Positions 28,385 through 37,163 are shown, counted from the stretch's first letter. The stretch is 64,000 bases of DNA from Deltaproteobacteria bacterium (GCA_020845895.1 JADLEX010000110.1:19583-83582), one strand, 5' to 3'. Notes: generated by a model not told the origin, from the letters alone. Translations and numbers: made by a program.

Positions 28385-29530
28385 GTGAAACTTGTGCTCG
28401 CCTTGATTGTGTTTGCGTCAGTCCTCTGCCTTGGATTGGCTGTCGCTCCCGCGATCGAGCGTCGCGCGCGCGCACGCGAATTGGGCATCATGATCGGCCA
28501 GATGTCGCCCGGTCCGCTCAACGCGATCACCGATGTCTCCGGCGTGCTCGTCGGCCATCGCACGCTGATCGAGGGCGACGATCTCCGCACCGGCGTCACC
28601 GTGGTGCTGCCGCACGGCGGCAATCTGTTTCAGGAGAAGGTTCCCGCCGGAGTTTTCGCGGCCAACGGGTTCGGAAAGATGGCGGGGTTCACGCAGATCG
28701 ACGAGATCGGCGCGATCGAAACGCCGATTGCGCTCACCAACACGCTCTCGATTCACGCGGCCATGGAAGGCATCATCCGCCACACGCTGGCGCAGCCCGG
28801 CAACGAATCCGCGCCGTCGATCAACGCGGTCGCAGGAGAGTGCAACGACGGACAGCTTTCGGACATTCAGGGTCTTCACGTCACGGCCGATCACGTCATC
28901 GACGCGATCCGCGCCGCGAAGAATGGGCCGGTCGAGGAAGGGTGTGTCGGCGGCGGGACCGGAACGCGGGCGCTCGGGTTCAAAGCCGGGATCGGCACGT
29001 CATCGCGGGTCGTCGCCAAGCGATTCGGCGCTTACACCGTGGGCGTGCTCGTTCAGGCGAACTTCGGCGGCAATCTGACCGTGGCGGGTGTGCCCGTCGG
29101 GGCGGAACTCAAGAAACGTCACTCCGCCGTGCTCGACGACACGGACGTCGAGGCCGGCTCGTGCATGATCGTCGTCGCGACCGATGCCCCGCTCGATGCG
29201 GTCTCGCTGCGCCGCCTCGCGGTGCGGGCAATGCTGGGATTCGGTCGCGCGGGCGGAATCTCCACGCACGGCTCCGGCGATTACGTGATCGCGTTTTCCA
29301 CCGCGCCGGAGTTGCGCATTCGCCACGGCGCGACGCGAACGGGCGGAACCGTCGTGGCGAACGATCACCTCACGCCGCTCTTCGCCGCCGTCGCCGAGGC
29401 CACCGAGGAAGCGATCGTGAATTCGATCTTCATGGCCACCGAAATGACAGGCCGCGATGGCCGTACGGTGCGGGCACTTCCGGTGGAGCGCACGCTCGAG
29501 ATCCTGCGCACGTGGAGAGCGTTGAAGTAG
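28385..29530 (+). CDS. P1-family (DmpA-like) aminopeptidase with N-terminal signal/anchor
   Basis: A 381-residue Ntn-type hydrolase related to L-aminopeptidase D-Ala-esterase DmpA and beta-aminopeptidases. The GTG at 28385 follows GGAGG by about six bases. Residues 1-23 are a hydrophobic segment (KLVLALIVFASVLCLGLAV), suggesting export or membrane anchoring, unlike the classical cytoplasmic DmpA. The self-cleavage and nucleophile site is Gly258-Ser259 in EAGSCMIVVATDAPL. GVLVGHRTL and the glycine-rich CVGGGTGTRALGFKAGIG are further family motifs. It would remove N-terminal residues from small or unusual peptides. It converges on iorB with only 13 bases between the stops. Confidence 0.88.
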   Translation: MKLVLALIVFASVLCLGLAVAPAIERRARARELGIMIGQMSPGPLNAITDVSGVLVGHRTLIEGDDLRTGVTVVLPHGGNLFQEKVPAGVFAANGFGKMAGFTQIDEIGAIETPIALTNTLSIHAAMEGIIRHTLAQPGNESAPSINAVAGECNDGQLSDIQGLHVTADHVIDAIRAAKNGPVEEGCVGGGTGTRALGFKAGIGTSSRVVAKRFGAYTVGVLVQANFGGNLTVAGVPVGAELKKRHSAVLDDTDVEAGSCMIVVATDAPLDAVSLRRLAVRAMLGFGRAGGISTHGSGDYVIAFSTAPELRIRHGATRTGGTVVANDHLTPLFAAVAEATEEAIVNSIFMATEMTGRDGRTVRALPVERTLEILRTWRALK

Positions 29531-29543
29531 GACGTCCGCGATT

Positions 29544-30143
29544 TCAGGAAGCCGCGTGCGCGATCGCGCGGCGGCCGAGTTCGAACGCGGCGTCGTTCGT
29601 CTCGCGAAATCGCGCCGGCTGCTTTTCACCGAGCGTCGCGCGCATGCCCTCGGTGCCGATCGGCAAACGCCCCAGCGCCGCGAGCGCTCCCATCAGGACC
29701 ATGTTGACCGCCATCGCCGAACCCGCCTTCGCCGCGAGGCCCGCCGCGTCGATGACATACAGCCCCTCGCACAATGTGCGCAGGGTTTCGAACGCGGATT
29801 CGAGATCGGGATACGCGGCCGCGCCGAGCGTGACGGTGAAGGGTATTGTTTTGCGCGAATTCACAAGCACCAACGTCTTTGCCGACATTTTCGAGACCGC
29901 GCGCAGCGCCTCGGCCGGCTCGAATGCGACGACGATGTCGGCGTCGCCCGAGCCGATGAGCGGCGACTCGTAGTCGCCGATGAGCACGCTGCTCTCGACC
30001 ACGCCGCCGCGCTGCGACATGCCGTGCACCTCGGAGACAACGACGCCGAGCCCCGCGTCGAGCGCGGCTTCGCCCAGCAGACGCGAGAACGTCAGGCTGC
30101 CCTGCCCGCCGACGCCCGCGATGTAGATCTTCACGCCGCTCAT
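29544..30143 (-). CDS. iorB: Indolepyruvate:ferredoxin oxidoreductase beta subunit
   Basis: A 199-residue gamma-type subunit of 2-oxoacid:ferredoxin oxidoreductases. I place the start at the ATG at 30143, which overlaps the iorA stop by four bases and opens with MSGVKIYIAGVGGQGSL, the family's normal start; a longer frame reads only shadow sequence of iorA. GVVVSEVHGMSQRGGVV is the conserved loop. With IorA it would decarboxylate aryl pyruvates (from aromatic amino acids) to acyl-CoA with reduction of ferredoxin. Translational coupling shows the two subunits act together. Confidence 0.93.
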   Translation of the reverse strand: MSGVKIYIAGVGGQGSLTFSRLLGEAALDAGLGVVVSEVHGMSQRGGVVESSVLIGDYESPLIGSGDADIVVAFEPAEALRAVSKMSAKTLVLVNSRKTIPFTVTLGAAAYPDLESAFETLRTLCEGLYVIDAAGLAAKAGSAMAVNMVLMGALAALGRLPIGTEGMRATLGEKQPARFRETNDAAFELGRRAIAHAAS

Positions 30144-33100
30144 GCGAACGCCTGCCGCGCGTGGATCGCGCCGTTGGGGCACACCTGCACGCACACGCCG
30201 CACCCGTCGCACAGCGCGGGATCGATCGCGGCGCGCCCGTCTTTTTCGTAGAACGCCGGGCATCCGAAGTTGTCGAGACAGTTCCGGCACGACGCGCACA
30301 GTCCGCACGCTAAGCACCGCCGCGCTTCGACGCGCGCCTCGGTCACCGTGTAAGTCTGCTCGCGCTCGTCGAAGGCCGTCTCACCGCGCAGCGGCGCGCG
30401 ACGCACCTCGGCCGCACGCTCGGGACGCAGCCCGCGCGGCCGGTAGCGCGGCGCTTCCGCGCTCGGAAGCGGACGCACGGGCTCCGGCAGCACAGGCCGA
30501 GCACCATTCGTCAAATATCGATCGATACCCCACGCGGCGCGCTTACCCGCGGCGATGGCCTCGACCACGTTGCGGGGGCCGCTCACCGCGTCACCGCCCG
30601 CGAAAACTCCCGTCACCGACGTCGCCCCGTTTTCGGATTCGACCGCGATCCATCCCCGCCGATCGACGCCGACGAGGTCGCTCACCTGGCCGTCGAGACG
30701 CTGCCCCACCGCGACGATGACGTGATCGGTTTCCACATCGACGTTCTGACCGTGCATGACCACGGCTCTGCGTCTCCCCGACGAATCCGGTTCCCCAAGT
30801 TTCGTCTTTGCGCACGTCAAGCGCTCGACCCGGCCCGTTCCCCGCGCGGACATCGGCGCGAGTTGGAATCGAAACTCGACGCCCTCTTCCACCGCCTCGG
30901 CGACCTCGTGCGTATCGGCGGGCAATTCGTCACGACCGCGTCGGTAAATCACGCTCACCGATTGCGCGCCCAGGCGGACCGCCGTGCGTGCCGCGTCGAT
31001 CGCCGAGTTGCCGCCGCCGATGACCGCGACGCGACGGCCGACCGCTAGGTTTTCGCCGAGTCGGGCGCGGCGAAGGAACGCGAGTCCGTCTTCGACCCCC
31101 GCCAGATCTTCGCCGTCGATGCCGAGCCGCGCACCGAACCGCGCGCCGACGCCGAGAAAGATTGCGTCGTAGCCGTCCGACTTCAGCTCGCCGAGCGTCA
31201 CGTCGATCCCGATGCGCACACCTGTTCGGAACTCGACCCCGAGCAAATGAAACACTTCGAGATCCCGATCGATGACGACGCGCGGCAGACGAAATTCCGG
31301 TACGGCCCAACCGGGGATGCCGCCCAGCACGGATTCGGCCTCGAAGACCGTGACGTCGTAGCCGCGCACCCGCAGATCGAACGCGCACGAGAGCCCCGCT
31401 GGGCCCGACCCGACAACTGCCACCGCGTGACCCGTCGGAACGATTTTCGCGAGGAGTGAACTCGCGTACAAGGCGCGTTGCTCGCGCGTCTCCCGATCGG
31501 AGACGTAGCGCTTGAGACGATTGATCTCGATGCGGTCGCCGTGGTCGCCGTACACGCACGGCACCTCGCACGGGCGCTCGCAGATGCGCCCGAGCATGCC
31601 CGGCAACGCGACGCGCTGGCGGATGAGTTCCATCGCCTTGTCGTCCTCGCCCGCGGCGATGCGATTCACGTATCCCTGCACGCAAATCCCCGCCGGGCAT
31701 GTCTCCTGGCACGGCGCCTGTTCCATCTTCGGTGACGGCTCGGCGAGAACCCCGACCAGCGTATCGGCCTCCGAGGTGATCCGCCGAGTCGCCCGCGCGC
31801 GCTCCGATTCCGGCGACGCGGGCATCCCGCAGGCGAGGCCGCAACCCTCGCGGCCGCACGCGCGGCACAGATCGGCATCGACCTCGTATTTCGTCGCCGG
31901 CCTCGCGATGCCGAGTTCCTTACGCGCATAGAGCGGGCACGGACTGCGCGCGATGACGACGCGAAGGCCCTCTTTCGACTTGATCTCCTCGATCGCACGG
32001 AGCGACGCGCCGAAATCGCCCGGATCGATCACGCACAGATGATCGACGCCGGCGGCGCGAATGAGGTCGTCCATCATCACGTCGCGCGAACCCACCGCGT
32101 CGGTTTGCGCACCCGGGTGCGGCTGGTGGCCGGTCATACCGGTCGTGCCGTTGTCCATCACGACCAGAAGGAACGAGCGGCGGTTGTGCACCGCATTCAC
32201 CAAGCCCGCGACGCCGGAGTGAAAGAACGTGGAATCGCCGATGAACGCGACGACGGGTTGATCGGATACGGAGGAGAGTCCCGATGCCTTGGTGATCGAC
32301 GAACCCATGCACAGGCAGAAATCGCCCATGGAGAGCGGCGGCGCGAACCCCAGCGTGTAGCAACCGATGTCGGTCATGTAGACCGCGCCTTCGCCCATCG
32401 CGGTGCGCACGAGCAGATAGGTGGAGCGATGTGGGCAGGCGGCGCACAGGATCGGCGGGCGCGGCGGCGCGGGCGGTATAGCGACGTCCGGGAGCGGTTT
32501 CGCATCGATCGGCATGTCGCCCAGCGCGGCGCGGATCGCGTCTCGAACACCGTCGGGATCGAATTCGCCGAGGCGCGAGAAATGCGCCGAACCTTTTCCG
32601 AGGACGCGGATCGAGAGACGCTCGTCACACGCGATAGCCTTGAGATCGTTTTCGAGAATCGGTTCGAGTTCCTCCGCGACGAGCACGGTCTCGAAACGCC
32701 TCAGAAATTCCGCGCATCGTGCGCGCGGCAGGGGGTGCGTCGTCGCGACCTTCAACACGCTGACGCGCGATTCGAGGTCGCAGCCCCGAACGATATCGTG
32801 CACGTAGCACGCGGCGACGCCGGTGGTGACAATCCCCAGTTCGCGCCCGTACCCGTACTCGAGGTGCAGCGGCGAATTCGCAAGTTCGGCGTCGGCCTTC
32901 GCGAGTTGGCGTAGCAGTACCGGATGCCGCCGGCGCGCGTTGGCCGGCACCATGACGAATCGCGCGGGGTCGCGGATGAACTCTCCGCGCGCGATGGCTT
33001 TCATCCGTTCGCCGATCGCGATCGGAGCCCGGGTGTGGCTGACGCGCGTGGTGGTCCGCAGGATGACGGGCAGCTCGACACGCTCCGACAACTCGAACGC

Positions 33101-33577
33101 CAGACGCGTCATGGCGTATGCCTCTGCGGGAGTCGCCGGTTCCAGCATGGGCAGGCTCGCCATGCGCGCGAAGTAACGATTGTCCTGCTCGTTCTGGCTG
33201 GAGTGGCAGCCGGGATCGTCGGCACTCACGAGTACGAGGCCGCCGCGCACGCCGATGTACGCGAGCGTGAGCAGCGGATCGGCGGCGACATTGACGCCGA
33301 CATGTTTCATGGCCACCAGCGCGCGCACGCCCGCGGACGCCGCGGCCGCCGCGACTTCGAGCGCCACCTTTTCGTTTGCCGAATACTCGAAGACGACGCC
33401 CGCTTCAGCGGCCAGATCGCTGAAGGTGTCGCCGATTTCCGAGGACGGCGTACCCGGGTACGTCGAGACGAAACCGACACCGGCTTCGAGCGCGCCGCGA
33501 ACGATGGCTTCGTTGCCGAGCAGGAGGAGTCGCCGACCGGGTTCGGTCGAAAGGAGTGCGTGAGCCACGAAAATCAC
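30140..33577 (-). CDS. iorA: Indolepyruvate:ferredoxin oxidoreductase alpha subunit fused to GltD/NfnB-like flavoprotein
   Basis: A 1145-residue fusion. Residues 15-560 are IorA: N-terminal pyrimidine-binding half (STYPGTPSSEIGD), and the TPP/magnesium motif GDSTFFHSGVAGLVNA to MDNGTTGMTG (447-480). An altered Cys group (571-583, CRACGREGCGLAC) sits where IorA normally carries its ferredoxin domain. Residues 615-1020 are a GltD-like module with Cys-rich head (623, 627, 632, 666, 670, 674), FAD loop VAVVGSGPAGLSCA and NAD(P) loop VAVIGGGNSAID. The end (1088-1133) has ferredoxin clusters, the last a canonical CDGCGVCVQVCP. The design would link 2-oxoacid oxidation directly to NAD(P). The GTG start at 33577 lacks a clear ribosome site; a second GTG at 33568 is possible. 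Confidence 0.9.
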   Translation of the reverse strand: MIFVAHALLSTEPGRRLLLLGNEAIVRGALEAGVGFVSTYPGTPSSEIGDTFSDLAAEAGVVFEYSANEKVALEVAAAAASAGVRALVAMKHVGVNVAADPLLTLAYIGVRGGLVLVSADDPGCHSSQNEQDNRYFARMASLPMLEPATPAEAYAMTRLAFELSERVELPVILRTTTRVSHTRAPIAIGERMKAIARGEFIRDPARFVMVPANARRRHPVLLRQLAKADAELANSPLHLEYGYGRELGIVTTGVAACYVHDIVRGCDLESRVSVLKVATTHPLPRARCAEFLRRFETVLVAEELEPILENDLKAIACDERLSIRVLGKGSAHFSRLGEFDPDGVRDAIRAALGDMPIDAKPLPDVAIPPAPPRPPILCAACPHRSTYLLVRTAMGEGAVYMTDIGCYTLGFAPPLSMGDFCLCMGSSITKASGLSSVSDQPVVAFIGDSTFFHSGVAGLVNAVHNRRSFLLVVMDNGTTGMTGHQPHPGAQTDAVGSRDVMMDDLIRAAGVDHLCVIDPGDFGASLRAIEEIKSKEGLRVVIARSPCPLYARKELGIARPATKYEVDADLCRACGREGCGLACGMPASPESERARATRRITSEADTLVGVLAEPSPKMEQAPCQETCPAGICVQGYVNRIAAGEDDKAMELIRQRVALPGMLGRICERPCEVPCVYGDHGDRIEINRLKRYVSDRETREQRALYASSLLAKIVPTGHAVAVVGSGPAGLSCAFDLRVRGYDVTVFEAESVLGGIPGWAVPEFRLPRVVIDRDLEVFHLLGVEFRTGVRIGIDVTLGELKSDGYDAIFLGVGARFGARLGIDGEDLAGVEDGLAFLRRARLGENLAVGRRVAVIGGGNSAIDAARTAVRLGAQSVSVIYRRGRDELPADTHEVAEAVEEGVEFRFQLAPMSARGTGRVERLTCAKTKLGEPDSSGRRRAVVMHGQNVDVETDHVIVAVGQRLDGQVSDLVGVDRRGWIAVESENGATSVTGVFAGGDAVSGPRNVVEAIAAGKRAAWGIDRYLTNGARPVLPEPVRPLPSAEAPRYRPRGLRPERAAEVRRAPLRGETAFDEREQTYTVTEARVEARRCLACGLCASCRNCLDNFGCPAFYEKDGRAAIDPALCDGCGVCVQVCPNGAIHARQAFA

Positions 33578-33616
33578 CCAAGGAAAATCTACAAAGGCGG
33601 TCGATGCCGCCCGATC

Positions 33617-33646
33617 ACTCTACGTAGCCACGCGCGGCCGTGTCAA
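33617..33646 (-). promoter_or_regulatory. Candidate promoter of iorAB
   Basis: On the minus strand a perfect TTGACA (33646-33641) overlaps the stop codon of the upstream GGDEF gene; TAGAGT (33622-33617) follows after 18 bases. It would start transcription about 30 bases before the iorA GTG. Confidence 0.45.
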
Positions 33647-35838
33647 ACAATTTTCGCGGGTCTGGTGACGCGCTTATCGGGCTTGTGCAGGTCGAGGACC
33701 TTCGCGGAGGTCGGCGGCTGGTGGTAGGGCAGCATCGGAACGGACTGCATCAGCGCGACGAAGATGTCGACCATCGCCGGGTCGAACTGCGTACCGGACT
33801 TGAGGCGCAATTCGGTGAAGGCCTCGTCTTTGCCCACCGCCCGATGGTAGGGACGGTCGCTGGTCATGGCGTCATAGGCGTCCACCACCGCCAGAATGCG
33901 GCACTCCTGGGGAATCGACTCTCCGGCAAGGGCTTTGGGATACCCCTCGCCATTCCAGAATTCGTGATGATGCAGAACCAGATCGGCGATGTGGCGCAGT
34001 TCCTTGGAACGCAGGGCGATGTTGTAGCCGATGATGACGTGCTCGCGCATTTTCGGCAGCTCCTCACTGGTGAGCTTGCCGGGCTTGAACAGAATTTCGT
34101 CGGGCACGCCGACCTTGCCCAGATCGTGCATGCGGGCGAGCAGAATGAGATTGCGCTTCTTCTGATCGTCGAGATTCATCCGCTCGGCCATCATCGAGCA
34201 CATGACCACGAGCCGCTCGATGTGCGAACTGGTATTGCGGTCGCGTTCAGCCAACGCCGACATGAGGATATCCACGAGACGGCTCTTGGTGCTCGTGGCC
34301 TGCGTGAGCTTGTAGCTGTACATCTTGTCGTCGGCTCGCTGAAAAATCTCGTAGATCGACTCGCGCCGATCGGGGAACGAACTGGCGACACCGAGCGACA
34401 GGCTGATGGTCAGATTCGGGCGCCCGCGATTGTACTCGGCCACCGCGCGTTTGATCTCCTCACCCTTCTCCACCGCGGTCAGCCAGTCCACGCCCGGCAG
34501 GATGACGGCGAATTCGTCGCCGCCCACGCGCGAGACGATGTCGCTGCCCGAGAATGCCGAGGTGAGGATTTTCGCCGTCGAAACGAGCACCTCGTCGCCG
34601 GATCGGTGACCGTAGGAGTCGTTGACGGTCTTCAGGCCGTCCACGTCGATCGCGATGACGCTGACCGGTTTGATCGTCTCCATGTCGCGATCGATGATCG
34701 CCATTTCCTTGTCGAAGAACGACCGGTTGCGAAGGCCCGTGAGTTCGTCGTGATAGCTCATGTGCCGGAACCGCCGTTCGCTCTCACGCAATTCGTTTTC
34801 GATGCGCTGGCGCTCGGTCATGTCATGAAAGATGCCGAGCACTACCTTTCGCCCGTCGAGCACGCTCACGCCCGCGCTGATGGCGACCGAGACGACCGAT
34901 CCGTCTGAGCGCTGGATCGTGGAATCGACATCCTGCGTGATCTCCCCGCGCGAGATGGCCTTGAACAGGTAACGGTAACGTTCGCGGTCGGGTTCGGCGT
35001 GGAGCACGGTCTGATTGCGTCCGACGAGGTCCGTCGCGCTCTTGCCGAGCAGGCGCTCGGCCTTGCGGTTGATGTCGAGAATCGTTCCGGATTCGGCGTC
35101 GGCAACGACGATGGCGTCGCTCGCGCTCTCCATCAGGGTTCGGTATCGGTCTTCCGACGCGGTGAGTGCCTGACGGGCCTGCTGGCGTTCCGTCACGTCG
35201 ATTCCCGTGCCGATGATGTATTCGATCCGTTCGTCCTCGCCGCGCAACACGGTGTTCGTCCATTCGATCAGTCGCAGCTCGCCGGACTTCGTACGCCAAT
35301 GATTCGCCGCGACGCCCTGAGTGCGCCCGGAGAACAACTTGGCGACGCCGCGCCGAACGCGCTCGACCTCGGAATCGATTAGCAGGTGGTCCCAGAGGTA
35401 CTTGCCATAGACATCCGCGGCCTTGTACCCGGTCACGCGCTCGGCAGCTCCGTTGAAACGCACGATGCGCGACTCGCGATCGAGGACCACGACGAGCGCG
35501 GCGGACGTGTCGAGAACTGTCGTGACGAAGTTGCGCTCGGCGGTGAGTTCGCGTTCCGATCGCTGCATGGCGCGGAACATCGGCCGGATCGACGACAATC
35601 CTGAAATCATGAGAACCGTGATGAACAGTCCGACGATCTCGCCGGTCCACATGACGGGTGTCGTGACGCCGTCGTAAAGGACGGAAGACAACACGAGCGA
35701 TCGACGCACGGCCATCAGCGAAACGGAGCAGGCGATCAGCACCCACGCCGGCCAGACGCCCGTTTGTCGGATGAGGCGCAGGGCTATCACGGCAGCGAGA
35801 AACTGCAGGATGATCGAGATCGTCAGAAGCGCAACCAA
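33643..35838 (-). CDS. Membrane PAS-PAS-GGDEF-HD-GYP c-di-GMP regulator
   Basis: A 731-residue signalling protein. Residues 1-82 contain three to four membrane helices, followed by a short coiled linker. Two PAS domains (about 100-220 and 225-345, both ending in DxTERQ) sense an unknown cue. The GGDEF domain (356-510) has an intact RVGGDEF (437-443), so it may make c-di-GMP, but the inhibitory RxxD site is lost: the position reads SGSD. The HD-GYP domain (525-700) keeps HD (571-572), HHHE (623-626) and GYP (632-634), so it could also degrade c-di-GMP. One of the two activities probably dominates according to signal. Neighbours give no clue to the target. Confidence 0.93.
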   Translation of the reverse strand: MVALLTISIILQFLAAVIALRLIRQTGVWPAWVLIACSVSLMAVRRSLVLSSVLYDGVTTPVMWTGEIVGLFITVLMISGLSSIRPMFRAMQRSERELTAERNFVTTVLDTSAALVVVLDRESRIVRFNGAAERVTGYKAADVYGKYLWDHLLIDSEVERVRRGVAKLFSGRTQGVAANHWRTKSGELRLIEWTNTVLRGEDERIEYIIGTGIDVTERQQARQALTASEDRYRTLMESASDAIVVADAESGTILDINRKAERLLGKSATDLVGRNQTVLHAEPDRERYRYLFKAISRGEITQDVDSTIQRSDGSVVSVAISAGVSVLDGRKVVLGIFHDMTERQRIENELRESERRFRHMSYHDELTGLRNRSFFDKEMAIIDRDMETIKPVSVIAIDVDGLKTVNDSYGHRSGDEVLVSTAKILTSAFSGSDIVSRVGGDEFAVILPGVDWLTAVEKGEEIKRAVAEYNRGRPNLTISLSLGVASSFPDRRESIYEIFQRADDKMYSYKLTQATSTKSRLVDILMSALAERDRNTSSHIERLVVMCSMMAERMNLDDQKKRNLILLARMHDLGKVGVPDEILFKPGKLTSEELPKMREHVIIGYNIALRSKELRHIADLVLHHHEFWNGEGYPKALAGESIPQECRILAVVDAYDAMTSDRPYHRAVGKDEAFTELRLKSGTQFDPAMVDIFVALMQSVPMLPYHQPPTSAKVLDLHKPDKRVTRPAKIV

Positions 35839-36021
35839 GCCGTCAAATCCCCTCGATCAACGGTTCGGTGACTCCCTTGGCCCCGGGGGCGTTGGCTGGC
35901 CCGGTGCCGGCCTTTTCCCGCAAACGATTACTTTGAGATCAAATCATTTTGGACATTAGCACACCACAATTCGTCGTGTAAAGAAAAGATAGAAGCAACG
36001 CATCGAATTTTTTCGAGACAA
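35839..36021. other. Leader region upstream of the c-di-GMP regulator
   Basis: About 180 bases without a gene. The part nearest the start (35877-35920) is very GC-rich with self-complementary runs (GGCCCCGGGGGC, GGCCCGGTGCCGGCC) that can fold in the mRNA; the distal part is AT-rich. It does not match the c-di-GMP riboswitch consensus as I know it. Confidence 0.35.
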
Positions 36022-36047
36022 AAAGGCCGGGCGCGAACCCGGCCTTT
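36022..36047 (-). terminator. Terminator of the cytochrome/porin operon
   Basis: Read on the minus strand, AAAGGCCGGG and CCCGGCCTTT make a ten-base-pair stem with a six-base loop, followed by TTGT. It lies 24 bases after the last stop of the heme operon: a textbook intrinsic terminator. Confidence 0.9.
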
Positions 36048-36071
36048 CAGTTTTTCTGGATGATCCCACAC

Positions 36072-36470
36072 CTATTCGGGAGTGCCGGACTCGACCCACG
36101 CCACGAAACTCGCGATTTCATCGGCGGTCGGGAACGGCGAAGACGTCGGCATTCCGCCCGACTGGACCTCGGACGCGGAACCCGCAGCTTGGGCGACCAT
36201 GTCGTCGTAGGTCACGAGTGCAAACGGTGCGCCGCCGGAGGGAGGATCGCCGTGGCAGCGCACGCAGTAAGTCTGCGTGAAGGCTTCCGCGAAGTTCGTC
36301 CAGGTTTCGTCGCCCGAGGCGGTTCCGCCGTCGCCGGAGGGGCCGCCGGCCGGGCCGCCCTGCGCGTCGACCGTGTCGCTGTCGATGTCGATGTCGCCGC
36401 ACGCGGCGAAAAACCCGAATCCCGCGAACGCCAGCGCCGCGCAAAGCGCTATGTGAATTCGATTCGTCAT
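36072..36470 (-). CDS. Monoheme c-type cytochrome lipoprotein
   Basis: A 132-residue lipoprotein. I start at the ATG at 36470: it gives a signal peptide ending FFAAC with the lipid-bearing Cys24; the longer frame adds only an Arg-rich stretch. One heme site, CVRCH (69-73), follows an acidic Gly-rich linker. Met107 in SGGMPTSSPFPT may be the sixth heme ligand. The region from 69 to the end closely parallels the second half of the diheme lipoprotein encoded just upstream (GGMP...P..EI..F..W...G.PE), so the two arose by duplication. It is the last gene of a five-gene heme operon, 11 bases after its neighbour, and probably carries electrons at the outer or inner membrane face. Confidence 0.88.
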   Translation of the reverse strand: MTNRIHIALCAALAFAGFGFFAACGDIDIDSDTVDAQGGPAGGPSGDGGTASGDETWTNFAEAFTQTYCVRCHGDPPSGGAPFALVTYDDMVAQAAGSASEVQSGGMPTSSPFPTADEIASFVAWVESGTPE

Positions 36471-36481
36471 GATGCCCCTCC

Positions 36482-37126
36482 TCAGTTTTCCGGCGCGCCG
36501 GCGTCGATCCAATCGAAGAACAGATCGATCTCTTCCGACGTGGGCATGGGCTGCTCGGGCGGCATGCCGCCCTCATCCATCTCCTCGGCGACATCCTCCG
36601 CCTCGTCCGCCGCGTCTTCGTAGTTGTCGAGCGCAAACGGCGCCGAAGCATTCGTCGGGTTGGAGTGGCAGTACACGCAGTACTTGTCGAGGATCGGGCC
36701 GACCGTGCTCCAGCCGGATTGCGGCGCGCCCGCGTTCGCCCACGCGACGACCTGACCGATTTGCTCGGCGGACGGATACTTGTAGTTCTCGGGCATTTCG
36801 CCCTCGGCAATCGTTTCCCTCACCTCGCCGAGTTCGTCCGTAATGCGGTCGTACGAGTCGAGGCGTGGGGCATCTCCGTCGATGGGCGCCGGACCGTGGC
36901 ATGCGACGCAGTAGCGAGAGAAGAATTGTCCGGCGGTGCCGTTCCAGGCGAGCGCGCCCGAGGTGGAATCGCCGTCGTCGGCCGCCGCGTCGTCGTCGGC
37001 CGGCGCTTCGCCCGCGCGGATTTTCGCGCTGTCGTCGCTGCCGACGTTGATGTCGTCGCAACTCACCGCGGCGATCCACCAGGCCGTGGCCAGTGCCGCC
37101 CCGAACAAGATCGAGAACCTTCGCAT
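36482..37126 (-). CDS. Diheme c-type cytochrome lipoprotein
   Basis: A 214-residue lipoprotein with signal ending IAAVSC (Cys23) and a long Asp/Ala-rich linker. Two heme sites, CVACH (73-77) and CVYCH (150-154), each begin a module of about 75 residues closed by a Met-Pro loop (EGEMPENY, EGGMPPEQPMP) and a W..AGAP ending, so the protein is an internal tandem duplication. Electron carrier in the periplasm, anchored by lipid. It lies 37 bases downstream of the heme porin and 11 bases before the monoheme lipoprotein. No enzyme motif is seen, so it is likely a relay rather than a peroxidase. Confidence 0.9.
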   Translation of the reverse strand: MRRFSILFGAALATAWWIAAVSCDDINVGSDDSAKIRAGEAPADDDAAADDGDSTSGALAWNGTAGQFFSRYCVACHGPAPIDGDAPRLDSYDRITDELGEVRETIAEGEMPENYKYPSAEQIGQVVAWANAGAPQSGWSTVGPILDKYCVYCHSNPTNASAPFALDNYEDAADEAEDVAEEMDEGGMPPEQPMPTSEEIDLFFDWIDAGAPEN

Positions 37127-37163
37127 GGCGTCTCTCCAACGGGCGCGAGGCCCGAACGGGGTT

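Noticed and set aside
35839..36000. c-di-GMP class I riboswitch upstream of the GGDEF gene
   Set aside because: The GGCAAACC and GACGCAAAGCC cores of that class are missing on the relevant strand.
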